NCBI GenBank assembly: GCA_022559985.1
Contig: JAFJTR010000097.1
Coordinates: 1 to 64,000, forward strand
Source: Parastagonospora avenae f. sp. tritici 18332-5
Lineage: Eukaryota; Ascomycota; Dothideomycetes; Pleosporales; Phaeosphaeriaceae
Reading direction: 5' to 3'
DNA: 64,000 bases
Shown: positions 24,919 to 36,700 of the stretch, one piece after another
Numbering within the stretch: the first letter of the stretch is position 1
Layout: the number at the start of each line of letters is the position of its first letter
Notes under the pieces: model-generated
Told to the model about the DNA's origin: nothing
Databases searched by the model: none
Seen by the model: only the letters and a program-made list of their open reading frames with translations
Translations under genes and position numbers: made by a program

Positions 24919-25746
24919 TTATATAATTCTAGCAAATGACAACGGCTCCCGCGTGCGCTCAGCCGCTCCGCCCTCTACAGATGCAACGCGCTCAAGATGC
25001 CTCCAAGCCAACAAGTCGACCCGCATCCTAATCATGCCCACCCAGTTCTCCCAGATAGTGTTCATATCCTGAAAGGTATTGGTCGCCTCCCAAAGAATAG
25101 CCGCATCATTCTGCAGATCAATATTACGCATCTCCAAATGATCCGCATGCTTGAACCTCGTATCACGAACAATCATGTTATTCAGCACCAGCATCAGATC
25201 GTCCTCGAGCTCCAGGGGCGTAGCCATCATCTTCGGCACAGAGGTAAGCTCTTCCTTGAGCGCCATGTAGTACGGATTGGTCGTGAAGATCTCATGCGTC
25301 CCGTCGGACAGGTACGAAGGCAGGCCGCCCAGCTCGACGCTGTTGAGGATCTGGTCGTCGAAGTAGCTGTACGTGACGTCGAGGAAGGTGACGGCCTCGG
25401 CGGCGGTGAAGGCGATTAGATTGTTCATGACCTCGGGCTGTTCGCGGATCTTTTCGAAGGCTTGGAATTCGAGGAATTCGTGGGAGATGCCGTCGAAGTC
25501 TTCGATGCGCTGGAGAGGCAGGAAGGAGCAGTTGTTGCTGCAGGAGGGGCAGCGGACAACTTCGTCGTTGGCCATGTTCCACATCTTGGTGAGGCAGTCG
25601 CGGCAGTAGAAGTCGTCGGAGTTGTGGCATGAGAGATCGTACAGTGGGATGTTGGTTGACGAGCATGTGCCACATGCATCACCAGTGATGCCAATGAGCA
25701 CAGGCTCGCCACTGTGGTAGTCGGATTTGCTGTCGTATCCCGTCAT
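24919..25746 (-). CDS. RING-like zinc-finger protein
   Basis: Hypothetical protein. From the ATG at 25746 (MTGYDSK) it has 275 residues; an in-frame ATG at 25761 would add five. The frame stays open further upstream, but through what looks like 5' leader. The N-terminal third has a cysteine-rich RING-like pattern: CGTC, then LSCHNSDDFYCRDC, then CPSC and a further cysteine. It resembles the gene at 23495-24283 in layout (N-terminal zinc-binding motif followed by an unrecognised helical region), suggesting a lineage-specific family. An (ATAAAC)n hexamer repeat overlaps the start region at about 25755-25781. The function is unknown; zinc binding is inferred from the cysteine pattern. Confidence 0.75.
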   Translation of the reverse strand: MTGYDSKSDYHSGEPVLIGITGDACGTCSSTNIPLYDLSCHNSDDFYCRDCLTKMWNMANDEVVRCPSCSNNCSFLPLQRIEDFDGISHEFLEFQAFEKIREQPEVMNNLIAFTAAEAVTFLDVTYSYFDDQILNSVELGGLPSYLSDGTHEIFTTNPYYMALKEELTSVPKMMATPLELEDDLMLVLNNMIVRDTRFKHADHLEMRNIDLQNDAAILWEATNTFQDMNTIWENWVGMIRMRVDLLAWRHLERVASVEGGAAERTREPLSFARII

Positions 25747-26124
25747 GTTTTTGATGTTCATGTTTATGTTTATGTTTATGGATTGTAAGGTGTTTCGTCG
25801 AATCGAACTTTTGTTCCAGGCATCCGGAGTTACTCGACGCGCATTAGTATATAGTAGAAATAGGGACAAAGAGATAGAATTCGTGCACAATGATGAAAGA
25901 AGTCTTTCATTAAGGGGGTTTTCCAAGAGCACAGTTAGATTGGCACACTTTGCGATTGTTTCAAAAGAAAAAAGAAACAGTGTAAGGCGCAAGGACACTG
26001 TACACTATCCAGGCAGATGAATACAGTCGAGTCGAGTAAGACGATCAGCCTAAATGTATGCAAATCGCAGAAATGGCGTTGTGCTCCGAGGGCTGGCATT
26101 CTAATGGTCCGATGCGTCCGTCCA

Positions 26125-26990
26125 TTAGACACCGTCGCGCCTCAAATCACGTGTACAATCCAATTCAACTGGACTATGCGTAACAGGTAGCTCTACATCC
26201 GGCTTGGAGCCGTGCTCACTCGTCTCGTGTACATCCTGGCCACCTGCTTCCAACCGGTAGATATCATTTCCAGTCTGTTCAGGCCGGTCCTGCATCTCGC
26301 CCCCTAGTCCTGCAACTTCTCGACGACGTTTTAGGCGCATGAAGATCCACGTAAGGACGGCGGTGAGTGAAAGAGCCGCGATGCCTCCTATGACAACCCC
26401 AACGATCGCGCCGACCGAGGTTAAAGGAGCATGTTGTGTTAGCGGAGAGGGGGTTGATGTAGGCGCTGTCGAGAGACTTGTAGACGCGGAGGATGGGCTT
26501 GAGAGAATAGTAGACGCAGAGGATCTTTTCGAAGACACAATAGTCTTTGGATCTTTCTCGCAATATCAGCACATATCCACTGCATCTCCCAGGCACACTA
26601 GGACCTACCAACGCCCACCGTGACCGTACGCAACATGCTCACCCTCGGACTAAGCGACACATCGGGAGTCCCACAACCATCGGAATACGCATCCGGCTTA
26701 GAGTTGTTGTATCCCGGCAGTCCATGCTTGCAGCAGAAGAACCCGTTGTTATCGAACATATCCCATGTCGAATTCGCGCATGTCGGCTGCGGCACGTTCG
26801 TCAGTGTCGTGTTGTTGCAATCAATCGCGTCTGGCGGACAGCAGACTACATTGTATTGAGGGCCGGGGCAGGTATATGAGGACGGGCAGCATGCGTGGAA
26901 TGGAAGTTCAGTTCCGCCGCAGTCAACTTCGAGGCCGGCGGGGCAGGAGCCGTTGCGGCGGATGGCGAAGCCGGGTTGAATCAGAGACAT
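26125..26990 (-). CDS. Cysteine-rich single-pass membrane protein
   Basis: Two exons, complement(26609..26990) and complement(26125..26552), are joined by a 56-bp intron (GTAGGT donor, CTGAT branch, AAAG acceptor); the phases match and give 269 residues. The N-terminal half is rich in paired cysteines (HACCPSSYTC, VVCCPPD, FFCCKHGLPGY) and in N-x-S/T sites, as expected outside the cell. A Ser/Thr/Pro-rich stalk follows, then one transmembrane helix (VGAIVGVVIGGIAALSLTAV) and a basic stop-transfer RLKRRR, then a short acidic tail. The layout is that of fungal surface sensors or mating/wall-type proteins, but I cannot name the family. No clear signal peptide follows the ATG at 26990, so an upstream exon may be missing. 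Confidence 0.72.
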
Positions 26991-27600
26991 GACGATGGAT
27001 ATCTCATAGTATTGGGAGCCTCAGGGGGGTTTTGCGAGCGTGTCGGTGGCCAAGTTGAAAGTCGTATTGGGGGCTGCTACAGCGCGTTCCATGGCTGCGA
27101 TGCGCCTGACTGGCGGATGTAATGCTGGAGCTGAAGAGCTGAGTAAATAGAGGCGCATGGTACGACCCGAGCCGCTCGTACATCGCAAATTAAATCGTGA
27201 AGGCGTCGGGTAATAGCGATATCTGGTGTTGCATGTTAGGAAGTGTACTTAAGGAATGACGCATGATGCAGCGCGGAAGATGCACGGCATCGGACCTTCC
27301 CCCGCAAGGGGCTAAGGCTCTCCGATCCTACCCACCTATATTGCACCGTCTCCCCTTCACATCTGTCACTGCAGTTCCCGCCTAGGAAGTAAACTCGCAC
27401 AGTGATCGCGAAGCTCATGTTGCTGGATACGACACAGCATTTCTCAGCCCTATCATCAACGATGAGCCCTGCCCCGCCGTCTGTGCAACACTTGTGCGCT
27501 GTACACGTTTCTTAGCTTCTCTTGTCATGTCACGTCCAAGATTCGGTAGCAAAACACTTTTGATTTCTCCCTCTCTCCACTCTATCTACTCCCGTCCAAA
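26991..27600. promoter_or_regulatory. Divergent intergenic region between two cysteine-rich genes
   Basis: This 610-bp stretch separates the start codons of the membrane protein (minus strand) and the small secreted protein (plus strand), so it must hold both promoters. A CT-rich leader precedes the ATG at 27601. No specific factor site is claimed. Confidence 0.5.
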
Positions 27601-27990
27601 ATGCCCCTTCAAGCCATCTTCTTCGTCCTCTTGCTGTCGGGATTCGCAAGTGCTCTGACCGCCACGCGCAAATGCCCTTCACCGCCCACCTGCGGCTGGG
27701 AGCTCATGGAACTAGGTAGCCCGCTCTCAATCCCTTTTGGCTTTTGTATACAAACTTATCAAAACTTTTGTGCAGGCGTCCCCATTGCGTATCTAGGTGG
27801 AGTGTTTGCCAACCAGACGCGTGATCGCTCGCAGTGCGTATCTCAAGGAGGGGAGAAGGAGGAGGAGTATTGCACCTGTGTATTCGAGTGCGGGAACGGG
27901 ATTTGGAGCTGCGCCAACGGCTTCTATCGATTTGAACGTGGGTGCCGCAAGTACTGCCACGCCGGGGCCTGTGACAGTGACGGGGCCTAG
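27601..27990 (+). CDS. Small secreted cysteine-rich protein (effector-like)
   Basis: The frame encodes 129 residues with a clear signal peptide (MPLQAIFFVLLLSGFASA). The mature part contains many cysteines (EEEYCTCVFECGNGIWSC, then GCRKYCHAGAC). Positions 27716-27775 look like a 60-bp intron (GT..TGCAG, CTTAT branch) whose length is a multiple of three and which has no stop. Splicing would join ELMELG to VPIAYLGG and leave 109 residues with ten cysteines; retention adds two cysteines. Small size, secretion and even cysteine number fit the profile of fungal effectors or apoplastic proteins, but no family is recognised and no function is claimed. The ATG sits after a CT-rich leader typical of expressed fungal genes. 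Confidence 0.75.
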   Translation: MPLQAIFFVLLLSGFASALTATRKCPSPPTCGWELMELGSPLSIPFGFCIQTYQNFCAGVPIAYLGGVFANQTRDRSQCVSQGGEKEEEYCTCVFECGNGIWSCANGFYRFERGCRKYCHAGACDSDGA

Positions 27991-28075
27991 ACGGCCGGGC
28001 GAGCGCACCTCTTCGACCTAGAGCAAGCTAGAAGCACGTCAATTGCCATTCTCTACTCGTTTTAAGGCTAAGTAC

Positions 28076-28379
28076 TCACGCAGATATCTTCTTAAAGGCT
28101 CGGTGAGCCCGCTTCTCCATCCTCACCCATTCCTTCAGCGCTCCAGCGCTCTTTGCCAGGTCTTGCTGTGCCTTCAGCACACGCTGGAGACGCTCTCGGA
28201 TTGGCACACAAGTGCAAACTCCTAGCATCCGGGCGTTTTGCCAGATCGGCATGTCGGCGAAGGGCGTCGCGCAGGTCGCGCAGGTCGCGCCAAGTTTTGA
28301 ACTCGAGATCTGCCACGCTGGCGTAGAAGTCGGCTTGTGCCTTTAGACAGGCGAGGTTGGAGAACCTCGGGGAAAACAT
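28076..28379 (-). pseudogene. Small coiled-coil-like gene with an apparent frame break
   Basis: An ATG at 28379 in good context (TATCACAATG) opens a 95-codon frame whose first half is protein-like (FSNLACLKAQADFYASV, WRDLRDLRDALRRHADLAK). From about 28215 the coding-like signal moves to another frame (IRERLQRVLKAQQDLAKS, KEWVRMEKRAHRAFKKIS), which ends near a GTGAGT donor-like site at about 28077. No intron of acceptable length fits between the two halves, so either a one- or two-base frameshift has broken the gene or there is a sequencing error. The heptad-like charge pattern suggests a coiled coil. Family unknown. Confidence 0.35.
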
Positions 28380-28689
28380 TGTGATAGTGTGGTGGTTTTT
28401 GAGGGGGATTGTGTGTTGCAGAGTGGGTTTGCTTCGTGAGGAGGGACTTGGTGCGGGTGAGGTGTAAACGCGACTGAGCTAGCGGAGACTCATTGGCCGC
28501 GTACACACCGCAGAACATTCAAATTACAAACAGCATTGCGGAATTGGCCTGTGTTCGTCTAGAGGAAGTATGAGGTATATCGGGAACACACAGAACCTCA
28601 GTGAAGCATGTATCCAAAGGCACTGAAGCTGCATAGGCCGCACTATCAGATATGAGACAATGCCATAAACCGCCAGCCTAGCATCTACA

Positions 28690-30244
28690 CTACGCCGTAG
28701 GATCGACATCATACTCGACATCCGTCCTAATAACGTACTTCGCACCCTCCACGACACCCGTTCCCTCATGCAGCAACGCACCCTGAGCCTCTCCATGCGG
28801 GAACACTGCCACACTACCCATAATCGGCTTGACTGGATACGCATTGATGACACCCTCCTTGACACTCGGGATGAAGAAGGTGGTCTCGCCGCCCTTGAAG
28901 TCGTCGTTGAGGTAGATGAGGAACGTGAAAAGCGACGACTGGCGCGCTCCTGCCGGCGAGGAGTCGTACTGGTAGGCATCTGTGACGGGGTCTATGCCGG
29001 AAGGTGGCCAAGCGCCATCTAATGGAGTCAGCAAGCATGCTCTTTGTGCTATCAGTGATGCGAGAACATACCAATGTGACATCTATACTCCGCGCCAGGG
29101 ACGTATCGATACACCCTGAATCTTCTGTTGATACCGCGCACCTGCTTTCCTGCCACTACTTCTGGCACAAAGGCCTTGACTCTGCTCCACAGCTTGTCAT
29201 GGAACGCTTGATCGATGACCCAGTAGAAGTTGTGGGCCAGGACACTCGTATCCTCGCCTTGAGGCCGCATAGGCGCATCTGGGATGAACTCGATCGTCTC
29301 TCCAGCCGAAATGATAGCCGTACACTCCTCAGGCGACAGCACATCTTTGATGAGCCGAAGATTCGGTACAATCGGGTGCTTGAAGCATTCCGTCTTGGGT
29401 CCTTCTCCTAGCAGTACCGCATCGTCTTGTGAAGCGTACAAGACCGCAGGATGCAGATTTGGCGGTTTCCGCTGAAGACCAGCCGTAGTCTCAATGACTC
29501 TAAAGCGACCCTTTAGGTCCGGCTCACACGTAGCGAATATCGACTTATCCTCGATACTCCTGCGCACCTGCCTAGTCGGCTCACTCGAACCGCGCAGATC
29601 CCAGATCTCCTGGAGCGCAATGGGCTTTGCATCAGGCGCAGTACCATTTGGGGTCGTATCCGTGGGTCCGGTAACTCGGAGAATGGCGTCCAGCACTTGG
29701 ATCAACTTCTCGTTCTCGGCGTTGTGGCCAACTACGGTCTGGGTGGGGACCTGAACGTGAATAGAAAGTCCAGAGACGACGTCCAGCGTGCGGACCCAGC
29801 GACAGAGGGCTCCTAGAGTGGGCGTGTCCTTGCGGATGCGCATCTCGGCCAGGAGAATGAGTGCGACTAGGTACTTTGAGTCTGTGAGAGCTGCTGAAAT
29901 GCGTGCTGTGAGATTGCTGCCCTCTACCATTTTTCGTCAGTGATTTGACGCAAGAAGCTGGACTCGATGTCATTACCAGCAGAGTTCAGGCCCGTCGTGC
30001 ATGCCTGGCGAAAACCATATACGGCTGTCCTGAGGTCTTTGCATGCTTTTGACTTGATCAGAACAGGGTGCTCGGCCAAAGTCTGCAGCGTCTCAACAGC
30101 AACTTCAATCTCTTCGGACGAGATGACTGAGTGAACATTCGCAGGTTCCAGAAGGTTCGTTTCTTGCGGCGGGCTTGGGATGCCGTTTGTGGCTGGCTTC
30201 TTCACTGCATTTACATGTGCATTGTTGCGCTTTCGCTTCGCCAT
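28690..30244 (-). CDS. 2-oxoglutarate/Fe(II) dioxygenase, prolyl 4-hydroxylase-like
   Basis: Three exons, complement(29977..30244), complement(29072..29923) and complement(28690..29018), with two 53-bp introns; the total is 482 residues. The C-terminal part has the jelly-roll dioxygenase pattern of the prolyl 4-hydroxylase alpha-subunit family. The H-x-D iron motif CHID (His372, Asp374) is formed exactly across the second splice junction. FTFLIYLNDDFKGGETTFF follows, then the distal histidine in LLHEGTGVVEGAKYVIRTDV, with a basic residue for 2-oxoglutarate. The N-terminal 180 residues are unrecognised. The substrate is unknown; the family hydroxylates prolines or other protein side chains, so a housekeeping protein-modification role is an inference. 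Confidence 0.85.
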
Positions 30245-30709
30245 GCTGATACTTTTTGCGGCGCGATATAGTTGACGACTTATAAATGGCGGCAATATAA
30301 TCTTTCGCACTCAGGTTATGCTTCTTTCTTGACCTTCCGGACTTTGGCGTTGGATGCTGTCCCTACAGAGTCCGAGGTGGCGAATGAGGAATTTCCGCGA
30401 CCTTGCCGTTTTCGTAAGCGTAGCGTGGGAACTTCACTGTGGGGTAGAACGGCCATCGGCCACCTGGACCCTTGCACCGCAACAATTTGGGATTTTATAT
30501 TTAGACTCTGCTATGCTGCTCAGGTGCTAGGGCAGTCGTTGAGGTTCTTAATAGGTAGAATATCGAGGTAGTCACATGGCTGAAGAAGACAGGCGGACAT
30601 GGCTGAAGTACGACGCTGCAGCATTGAGATTCAAAAGCGCTAACTTATGTAAAACTAGTATATACGGGTATCCAACGATTGTACATATTTCCATCCATTC
30701 CTTCTGATA
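30245..30709. other. Intergenic region
   Basis: This 465-bp stretch holds the presumed promoter of the dioxygenase gene and the 3' end of the M28 peptidase gene. No further gene is visible. Confidence 0.5.
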
Positions 30710-33174
30710 TCACTCCTCCAACCAATCTGCCGCCGCATCAATCGCCTTACTAGCAATATCAATCCACTTCTTAACCGTAGCATCATCCTTCTCCTCAATG
30801 CCTTCGACAATGCCAGGGAACGTGGCGCCTGCATATCCAGTCCACTTGCCAGGCGCAAAGACAACGTGCTTGAACCACGGTCGGCCGTCCAGACCCTCCG
30901 GGTATAAGAACTTCCTTTCCAACAGCTTGTACTTGGTGTTGACGGAGCGGATGGCAAGGTAGAGCTTGACCTTCTCCCAGGGTTTCCACCACGGAATGTC
31001 CTTGTTGTAGTAGTCAAGGAGGAGCTGGGCGGCGGTTGCATCCTGGATCGTGGCAGCAAAGCGGAAATGCACAAGTGCGTTGTCAATCGATTCAAAGACA
31101 TCCTCTTCCTTGTCACCGTATTTCGCTTCCTTTGCTTTCTGCTTCACGCTACTGACGTACCTCTCCAACCCGATGCTGTATTCGCTCGCGTTCAGTTGGA
31201 GCACCGGAGTCTCCACCAATCTCGCAGCAACGAGGCCCCAGAGCTTTGCGATTGTTGCGTGGTATTGGAAAGAAGGATCCCCGAAGCGTTCCATCCAGTC
31301 TATGCTGTCGTAGTTGCTGTGGTAGTGGTACACAGCTGACTTCGAGTCGAAGCCGAAGCCCATATCCATCGATGGTATACCGGCGAAGTCTTGGAAGGCC
31401 GTAAAATCGCTGCCTGACCCCATCGTGTCAATGTGCTTGTCCCAAGCTTCGTAAACAGATTGTCCTTGGATGGTCGTGTTGGGCGAGGTAACGAGTTTCA
31501 CTATCATGGTTAGTGAAGAACTACAATGTTATGTGGGAGCTCCTTACAGGCTTCTTGCACGACCTGATTCAAGAGAGGTGCCGCGGCCAGCTTGAAGTCA
31601 GGTCCGGCCGTGCCAACATCGACATTCAAATATGCAACTGCAGAGCCCGAGAGCCAGGGCAGGTACTCTTCCACCCATTCGGTGCTGCCAATCAAGCCGT
31701 ATTCTTCGCCGTCCCAGCTTGCAAACACAATCGTGCGCAATGGCTTCCAGCCTGTTTGCAGAGCCAAACCGAAGCTCCTGATGACTTCGTTGAAGGCTGC
31801 GGAGCCACTGTTAGGGTCCCCGGCTCCTCCAGCGATCCAAGCATCGCGGTGATTTCCCAGAACCACGACTTCATCCGCCAGCGTGCCATTGATCACACCA
31901 ATGACATTCCACAGTGGTGTCGTGGTGTATTCCTGCTCGTTTACCAGATTCAGCACTAAGTTTTCAGGCGTAGGACCGATGTTGTATTTGACACCCTTGT
32001 ATTCCAACCCACCAGTCTGCCAGCTCTTGCCGAACGAGGTCGCCTTAGGGCCGTGGCCGTTGAGGGCCTTGAGTATAGGGAGCGCGTCTTCGTAGGATAT
32101 GGGTATCGATGGGATCTGCGGGATCGCGTTATGGGTGGGCTGGCGAGGCGCGCCGGGCTTGGAGGGATAACCAGGTGTGGTAGGGTCGCCTGGAGCGAAG
32201 CCTATGACATATTAGCATTTGAAAACTAGTAGCAGTTGGGTTCTCTTACTTAGGAACTGAACACTGCCACGTTGGACGCTGCTTGGCTCTCGGGCAGGTC
32301 CTTCAGGATACGGCGCAATGCCCTTTTCCTCAGTAACCTCGCCATCGTCGCCGGGGTCAGTGTACATGACACATCCTATCATGCCTAGTTCTTGCGCGCG
32401 TTTGACCTTGAGCCCTCGGAAGACGCCGCCGTATCTTGCAAGCGCAATCTTCCCGTCCAGGTTGACGCCTGCTGCCAGTAGGTCCTCAAAGTCGTGGAAG
32501 GTGCCGTAGTTGACAAAGACATATTGCGCCGTGACGTTGCCTGAAGCACTATAGCCGTGGAAGGTGGGTATACGGTCTACAAGCTGGCTCGACTTGTCTT
32601 CTTCCAAGACATTCTCCTCCAGTCGTGCCTCGTACGTGACCTTCCACTCGCCCTCAGTCGCCGCAGGACTGTCAGTCGCTTCATCCTTGTCGCTGCCTTT
32701 TTCCAACAGTGCCAATCGATGGCTTTTCGGGTAATTGATATACACGTCGTAGTCCACAATGGAGCTTGCAATGCCAAATTCTTGCCACCTCTGCATCGTC
32801 CACAAAGCCTGGCTAAGGTTCTTTCCTGCAAGATGCGGCCCGCTTGTGTAGTACCTGCTCCAAGCCCGCGCCTGCTCCGCATCAGGTGTGCTCAGCAGGA
32901 TGCTCTGTAGCTCTTCATATCCCGCCGTCGTCTTGTGCATCCATCCTTCTGGTATCTGCGAGGCGGAGAACAGCGACTGTTTCGAGACGGGCGCGGATTC
33001 GCGGTGGTCGTCAAATGACCGCAGACTGAAGAGTATGACAGCGGCAAGTCCTCCGCCAAAGACAAGCGTGCTGAGGATCGTAGTGCATATGAAGCGGAGT
33101 CGATGGTGTGGGTATCGGTCGCGGTGGGGTCGCACGTCTACGTGCTGGATGAGGGGCGTGCGTTCGTCGGACAT
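30710..33174 (-). CDS. M28B metallopeptidase, glutamate carboxypeptidase II/NAALADase-like, membrane-anchored
   Basis: Three exons, complement(32250..33174), complement(31548..32201) and complement(30710..31500), with introns of 48 and 47 bp; the product has 789 residues. It starts with a short cytosolic tail and one signal-anchor helix (about residues 30-52), followed by a protease-associated domain (FVNYGTFHDFEDLLAAGVNL region). The M28 catalytic domain has all expected co-catalytic zinc ligands: H426 in GNHRDAW, D437 in GAGDPNSG, E474/E475 in WDGEEYG, D503 in YLNVDVG and H587 in YHSNYDS. A transferrin-receptor-like dimerisation domain forms the C-terminus. The family trims C-terminal, often glutamate, residues from peptides; vacuolar or surface location is inferred from the anchor. 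The start is MSDERTPLIQ, with a dileucine-like LI. Confidence 0.9.
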
Positions 33175-33724
33175 GGTGGCTGTGGCCTTTTCATCGCTTG
33201 CCGGAAGCTGCATGAACAGTAGGAGATTGGAATGAAGCACCAGTCACTACGATTTAGGCTTGTTGTGTCTAGAGGCAAGCTTTGTGAATGACTTGAGACG
33301 GCTTGGGTGCATAGCGTCATCGGGGCCTGTCAGTTCGTATTCGGCTGTAGGCGCGGAGAGCCACCAATGTTCCCCACGCACCATGCATTCAGCACCCGCT
33401 AACCTGTCTTCGCCTTATCTCGATGTATGCCGCCTTGCGAAAAACGACATTAGGTATTGCCATTGTCTCAATAGGCCAGCAGTGGCTTCCAGTTGATGGA
33501 ATAGCGTCACTGGTTCACGGCATGCCTCCACGAAGGCCCATCGAAGTGCGCATCCTCTCGTCTGCTTTCTTCATCTCGTTGCAACCTGTTCCATCTCTAG
33601 GACTTTCAATACCGGACTGAGTCCTCTAGAAAGATCACTGACCTCGACATGTGGTCTGGCGGACCAACACGCAAATAAGCAGACAAGTTCCTACATCACG
33701 AGCATTCCATTACATTCAGCATCT
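33175..33724. other. Intergenic region
   Basis: This 550-bp stretch lies between the M28 peptidase start and the 5-oxoprolinase stop. I see no gene. Confidence 0.5.
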
Positions 33725-36700
33725 CTAAGCTTTATCCCACAACTCCATGCCCTCCTCCCTCATTTTCTTATACCAGTCCTTCACATATTCCAACCCCACA
33801 TGCGGGCCATAAGGATCCTTTTCCCACTGCGGCCGCGGCGGCTTCAACCCCGTCTCCTCTTCGCACTTCGCCATCAACTCGCGAATCGTACCTCCCCGAT
33901 TGTACCCTTCCATATCGATAGTCTTCGCGCGGTCTGCTTTCATTTTATCGCGCAGCTCGGTGGTCGCGCCTTCGTTGACGCTGAAGTCGGACGGCCGCAC
34001 GACCACGCCGTAGTTCTTGGCTGCGCCTGACACGGTGACGAGGCGCCGGTGGACTTCTTGTGCGACGACGGTCGAGGGCCGCGTTAGGGGATCGCCGAGA
34101 CCGCCGCCGCCCCAGGTTATCCATTCGAGGACGTCGCCTGTGATCAAGTCAGTATAAGGGATGGCTGGTACCAACGACGACTTACCAGGATAGACATGAA
34201 GGTAATCTTGCTTCGACTGGCAAAGCTCGATATTTTCCTTCTCCCTGTCTGTGCCGTAGCTGTTGTTTCTGTAAAGGATCTTCCTCGATCTGCTTCCCGG
34301 CATACCTCCATTAACACCCCAGGGCTTGATCATCCACCTATCGTCGTGAATGCTGACGTCGCCTTCGCAAAGCCATCTGTACAGTGTGCGTTGAGCGTTG
34401 CCACCTCGGTAGAATCCAGCGCCTCCAGAGTCGGGCAGTGCTTCGTTTGCTTCAATGATGACAGGGAAGTAGAGCTCAATGTTCTCCGCAGGTATGGATT
34501 TGATGGCTGGGAAGAGGCAGTGGCAATCTGGTCCGTCTCCAATTGGTCGCGCAGGTACTCCTCCGAAGCCAATCTGATACAAGAGGTAGAACTCGCCATC
34601 GGGCTTGAAGCCAGAGTAGAACAGATGAGGGGAGTCCGAGAAGCCGGCTGCACATCGGTAGGCTGCATTCCTTTGGCCAAAGAGTGCTTGCATGACGTCC
34701 ATTACGCGGCCCAGAAGATGGGTCCTGCAGCTGAGCGCTGCAGGCCGTACTGGCCGGAGAATGGTACCGGTAGGGATCTTGATATCGATTAGGTCGTGGA
34801 AGCCATCGTTGACAACGGCATGAGGGTCGTAGATAGCCAGCAAGTAGTACCCAATGAACATCTTGAACATTGTGATCGACAGGTAGTAGTTCATCGACGT
34901 ATTGGACTGGGGTGAAGTACCATCCCAATCAAACACCAACTTGTCACCTTGCTTCTGCATCGAGCATGCAATCGCATAAGGTCCGATACCATGACCGTCA
35001 TCGTCGATGAAGTCCGTGAATGACGACTTGTCGCTCCCAATCTTCTCGTCGATGATTGTCTTGATTGCAGCTCGATTCTGGTCGAGAAGGTAGTCCGTCG
35101 CTGCCTCATACACCTCGAGACCATATCGTTCGCAGAGTTCGTTGACTCGTGTAGCAGCTGTCCGACAAGCTGTAACCAGCGCGATCAGGTCAGACTGGAA
35201 CCACTCGGGCATACGCGAGTTTCGGAAGAAGAGAGCAGCGAGACCTTCGTTATAGACTCCCTTGGCATACAATTTGCAAATAGGAATCTGGAGTCCGTCT
35301 TCGTAGATGGTACTAGCATTAATACTCATCGATCCCGGCACTTTACCCTGGACGTCAGTCAAATGGCCAAAGTTAGCCGCCCAACCAATAAGCTTGTGCT
35401 CGAAGTAGATGGGGAGCAAGATGATGACATCGTTTAGGTGCGATACAGCGCCATCGATCTGGTAGACGTCGTTGGTGACGAAGATGTCGCCCTCTTCGAT
35501 TGTACCTTTCCAGCCGTTCAAGAACTGTGTGATGAAGCTACCAAACTGGCCAACGAGCATTTGACCGCGGGTGTTGGTGATGACGTTGAACTCGTCTTGT
35601 TGCTCGCGGATGGCTGGACTCATGGCGCAACGTAACATGAGGGTGTCCATCTCGCGTCGTATTGAGCCTAGAGCCGAAGCGATAAGTGTGGAGATAAGAG
35701 GTGTCTCTTGGACGAGCTGCTTAGCGGCTTCCTTGGTGTGCACAGTCTTCTCTTCGGTCTTCTTGTCTTCAGGCCAGATGAGGATGTTGCCCATGGAGTC
35801 TACCTCGCCAAAATAACCTGGAAGAATGAGGGTGTTGGAGTCCATCTCTGTGACTACAGCAGGTCCTAGGATCTTAATGCCGGCTTTCGTGATCTTGGTG
35901 CGATCCCAGAAAGTGGCTTGAACCTTCTTGCCTTCGTAGACAATATCCTGCTTGAGAGTGATGGCGTCCTCCGAAGGATTTGAGCTGTCGGCTTTTTGGA
36001 TAGGTTTGATTGCGACCTCTTCAGAGGCATCAATAACCTTGGCCCGCATCCGCATAGTTTCGAGTTCGGCATCCGCATGTGAGAAGCTGAATTGCTGCTC
36101 GTGCGCCTCATTGAACTTGGTCCGAAGGTTTTGCAGTAACGCGCTTGTGTTGTGGACTTCTTCTTCGCTGAAATCGACCGTTAGGGTCATCGCCTGACCT
36201 TTGTATCGCATATCAGATTGAAAGACGACCTTGAGTTTGGCTTGCTGGTCTGCAAGTGCCACTTTCATAGTCTCCACACAGCTGTTCTTCAGGTCGCCAA
36301 GTGTCTTGGTCAGGTCTTCCGCGGTAATCTCAGAGAATACCTTGATGTAAGTGCAACTCTCCTCATGTGACATCTTGGTTGTAGCATCGCCTTGGGCACA
36401 CAACACACCAGGGCTTGGTGGGACAATGACGGGCCACGATCCAAGGAGCTTTCCGAGCGAGTTTGCGTGGAGAGGACCGGCTCCTCCAAATGCAACCAGC
36501 GCAAAGTCACGGGGATCATAGCCTTGCTCGACTGAGACGAGGCGCAGAGCGCCGTGCATACTCTCGTTGACCAGATCAATAATACCTTCTGCAGCTGAAG
36601 TCATTTCAAGACCCATTTGTTTGGCGATCGTCTCCACTGCGGCAGCTGACGCAGCGACATCGAGTTGGAACTTGCCGCCTAGGAGCTTGGAAGGAAGATA

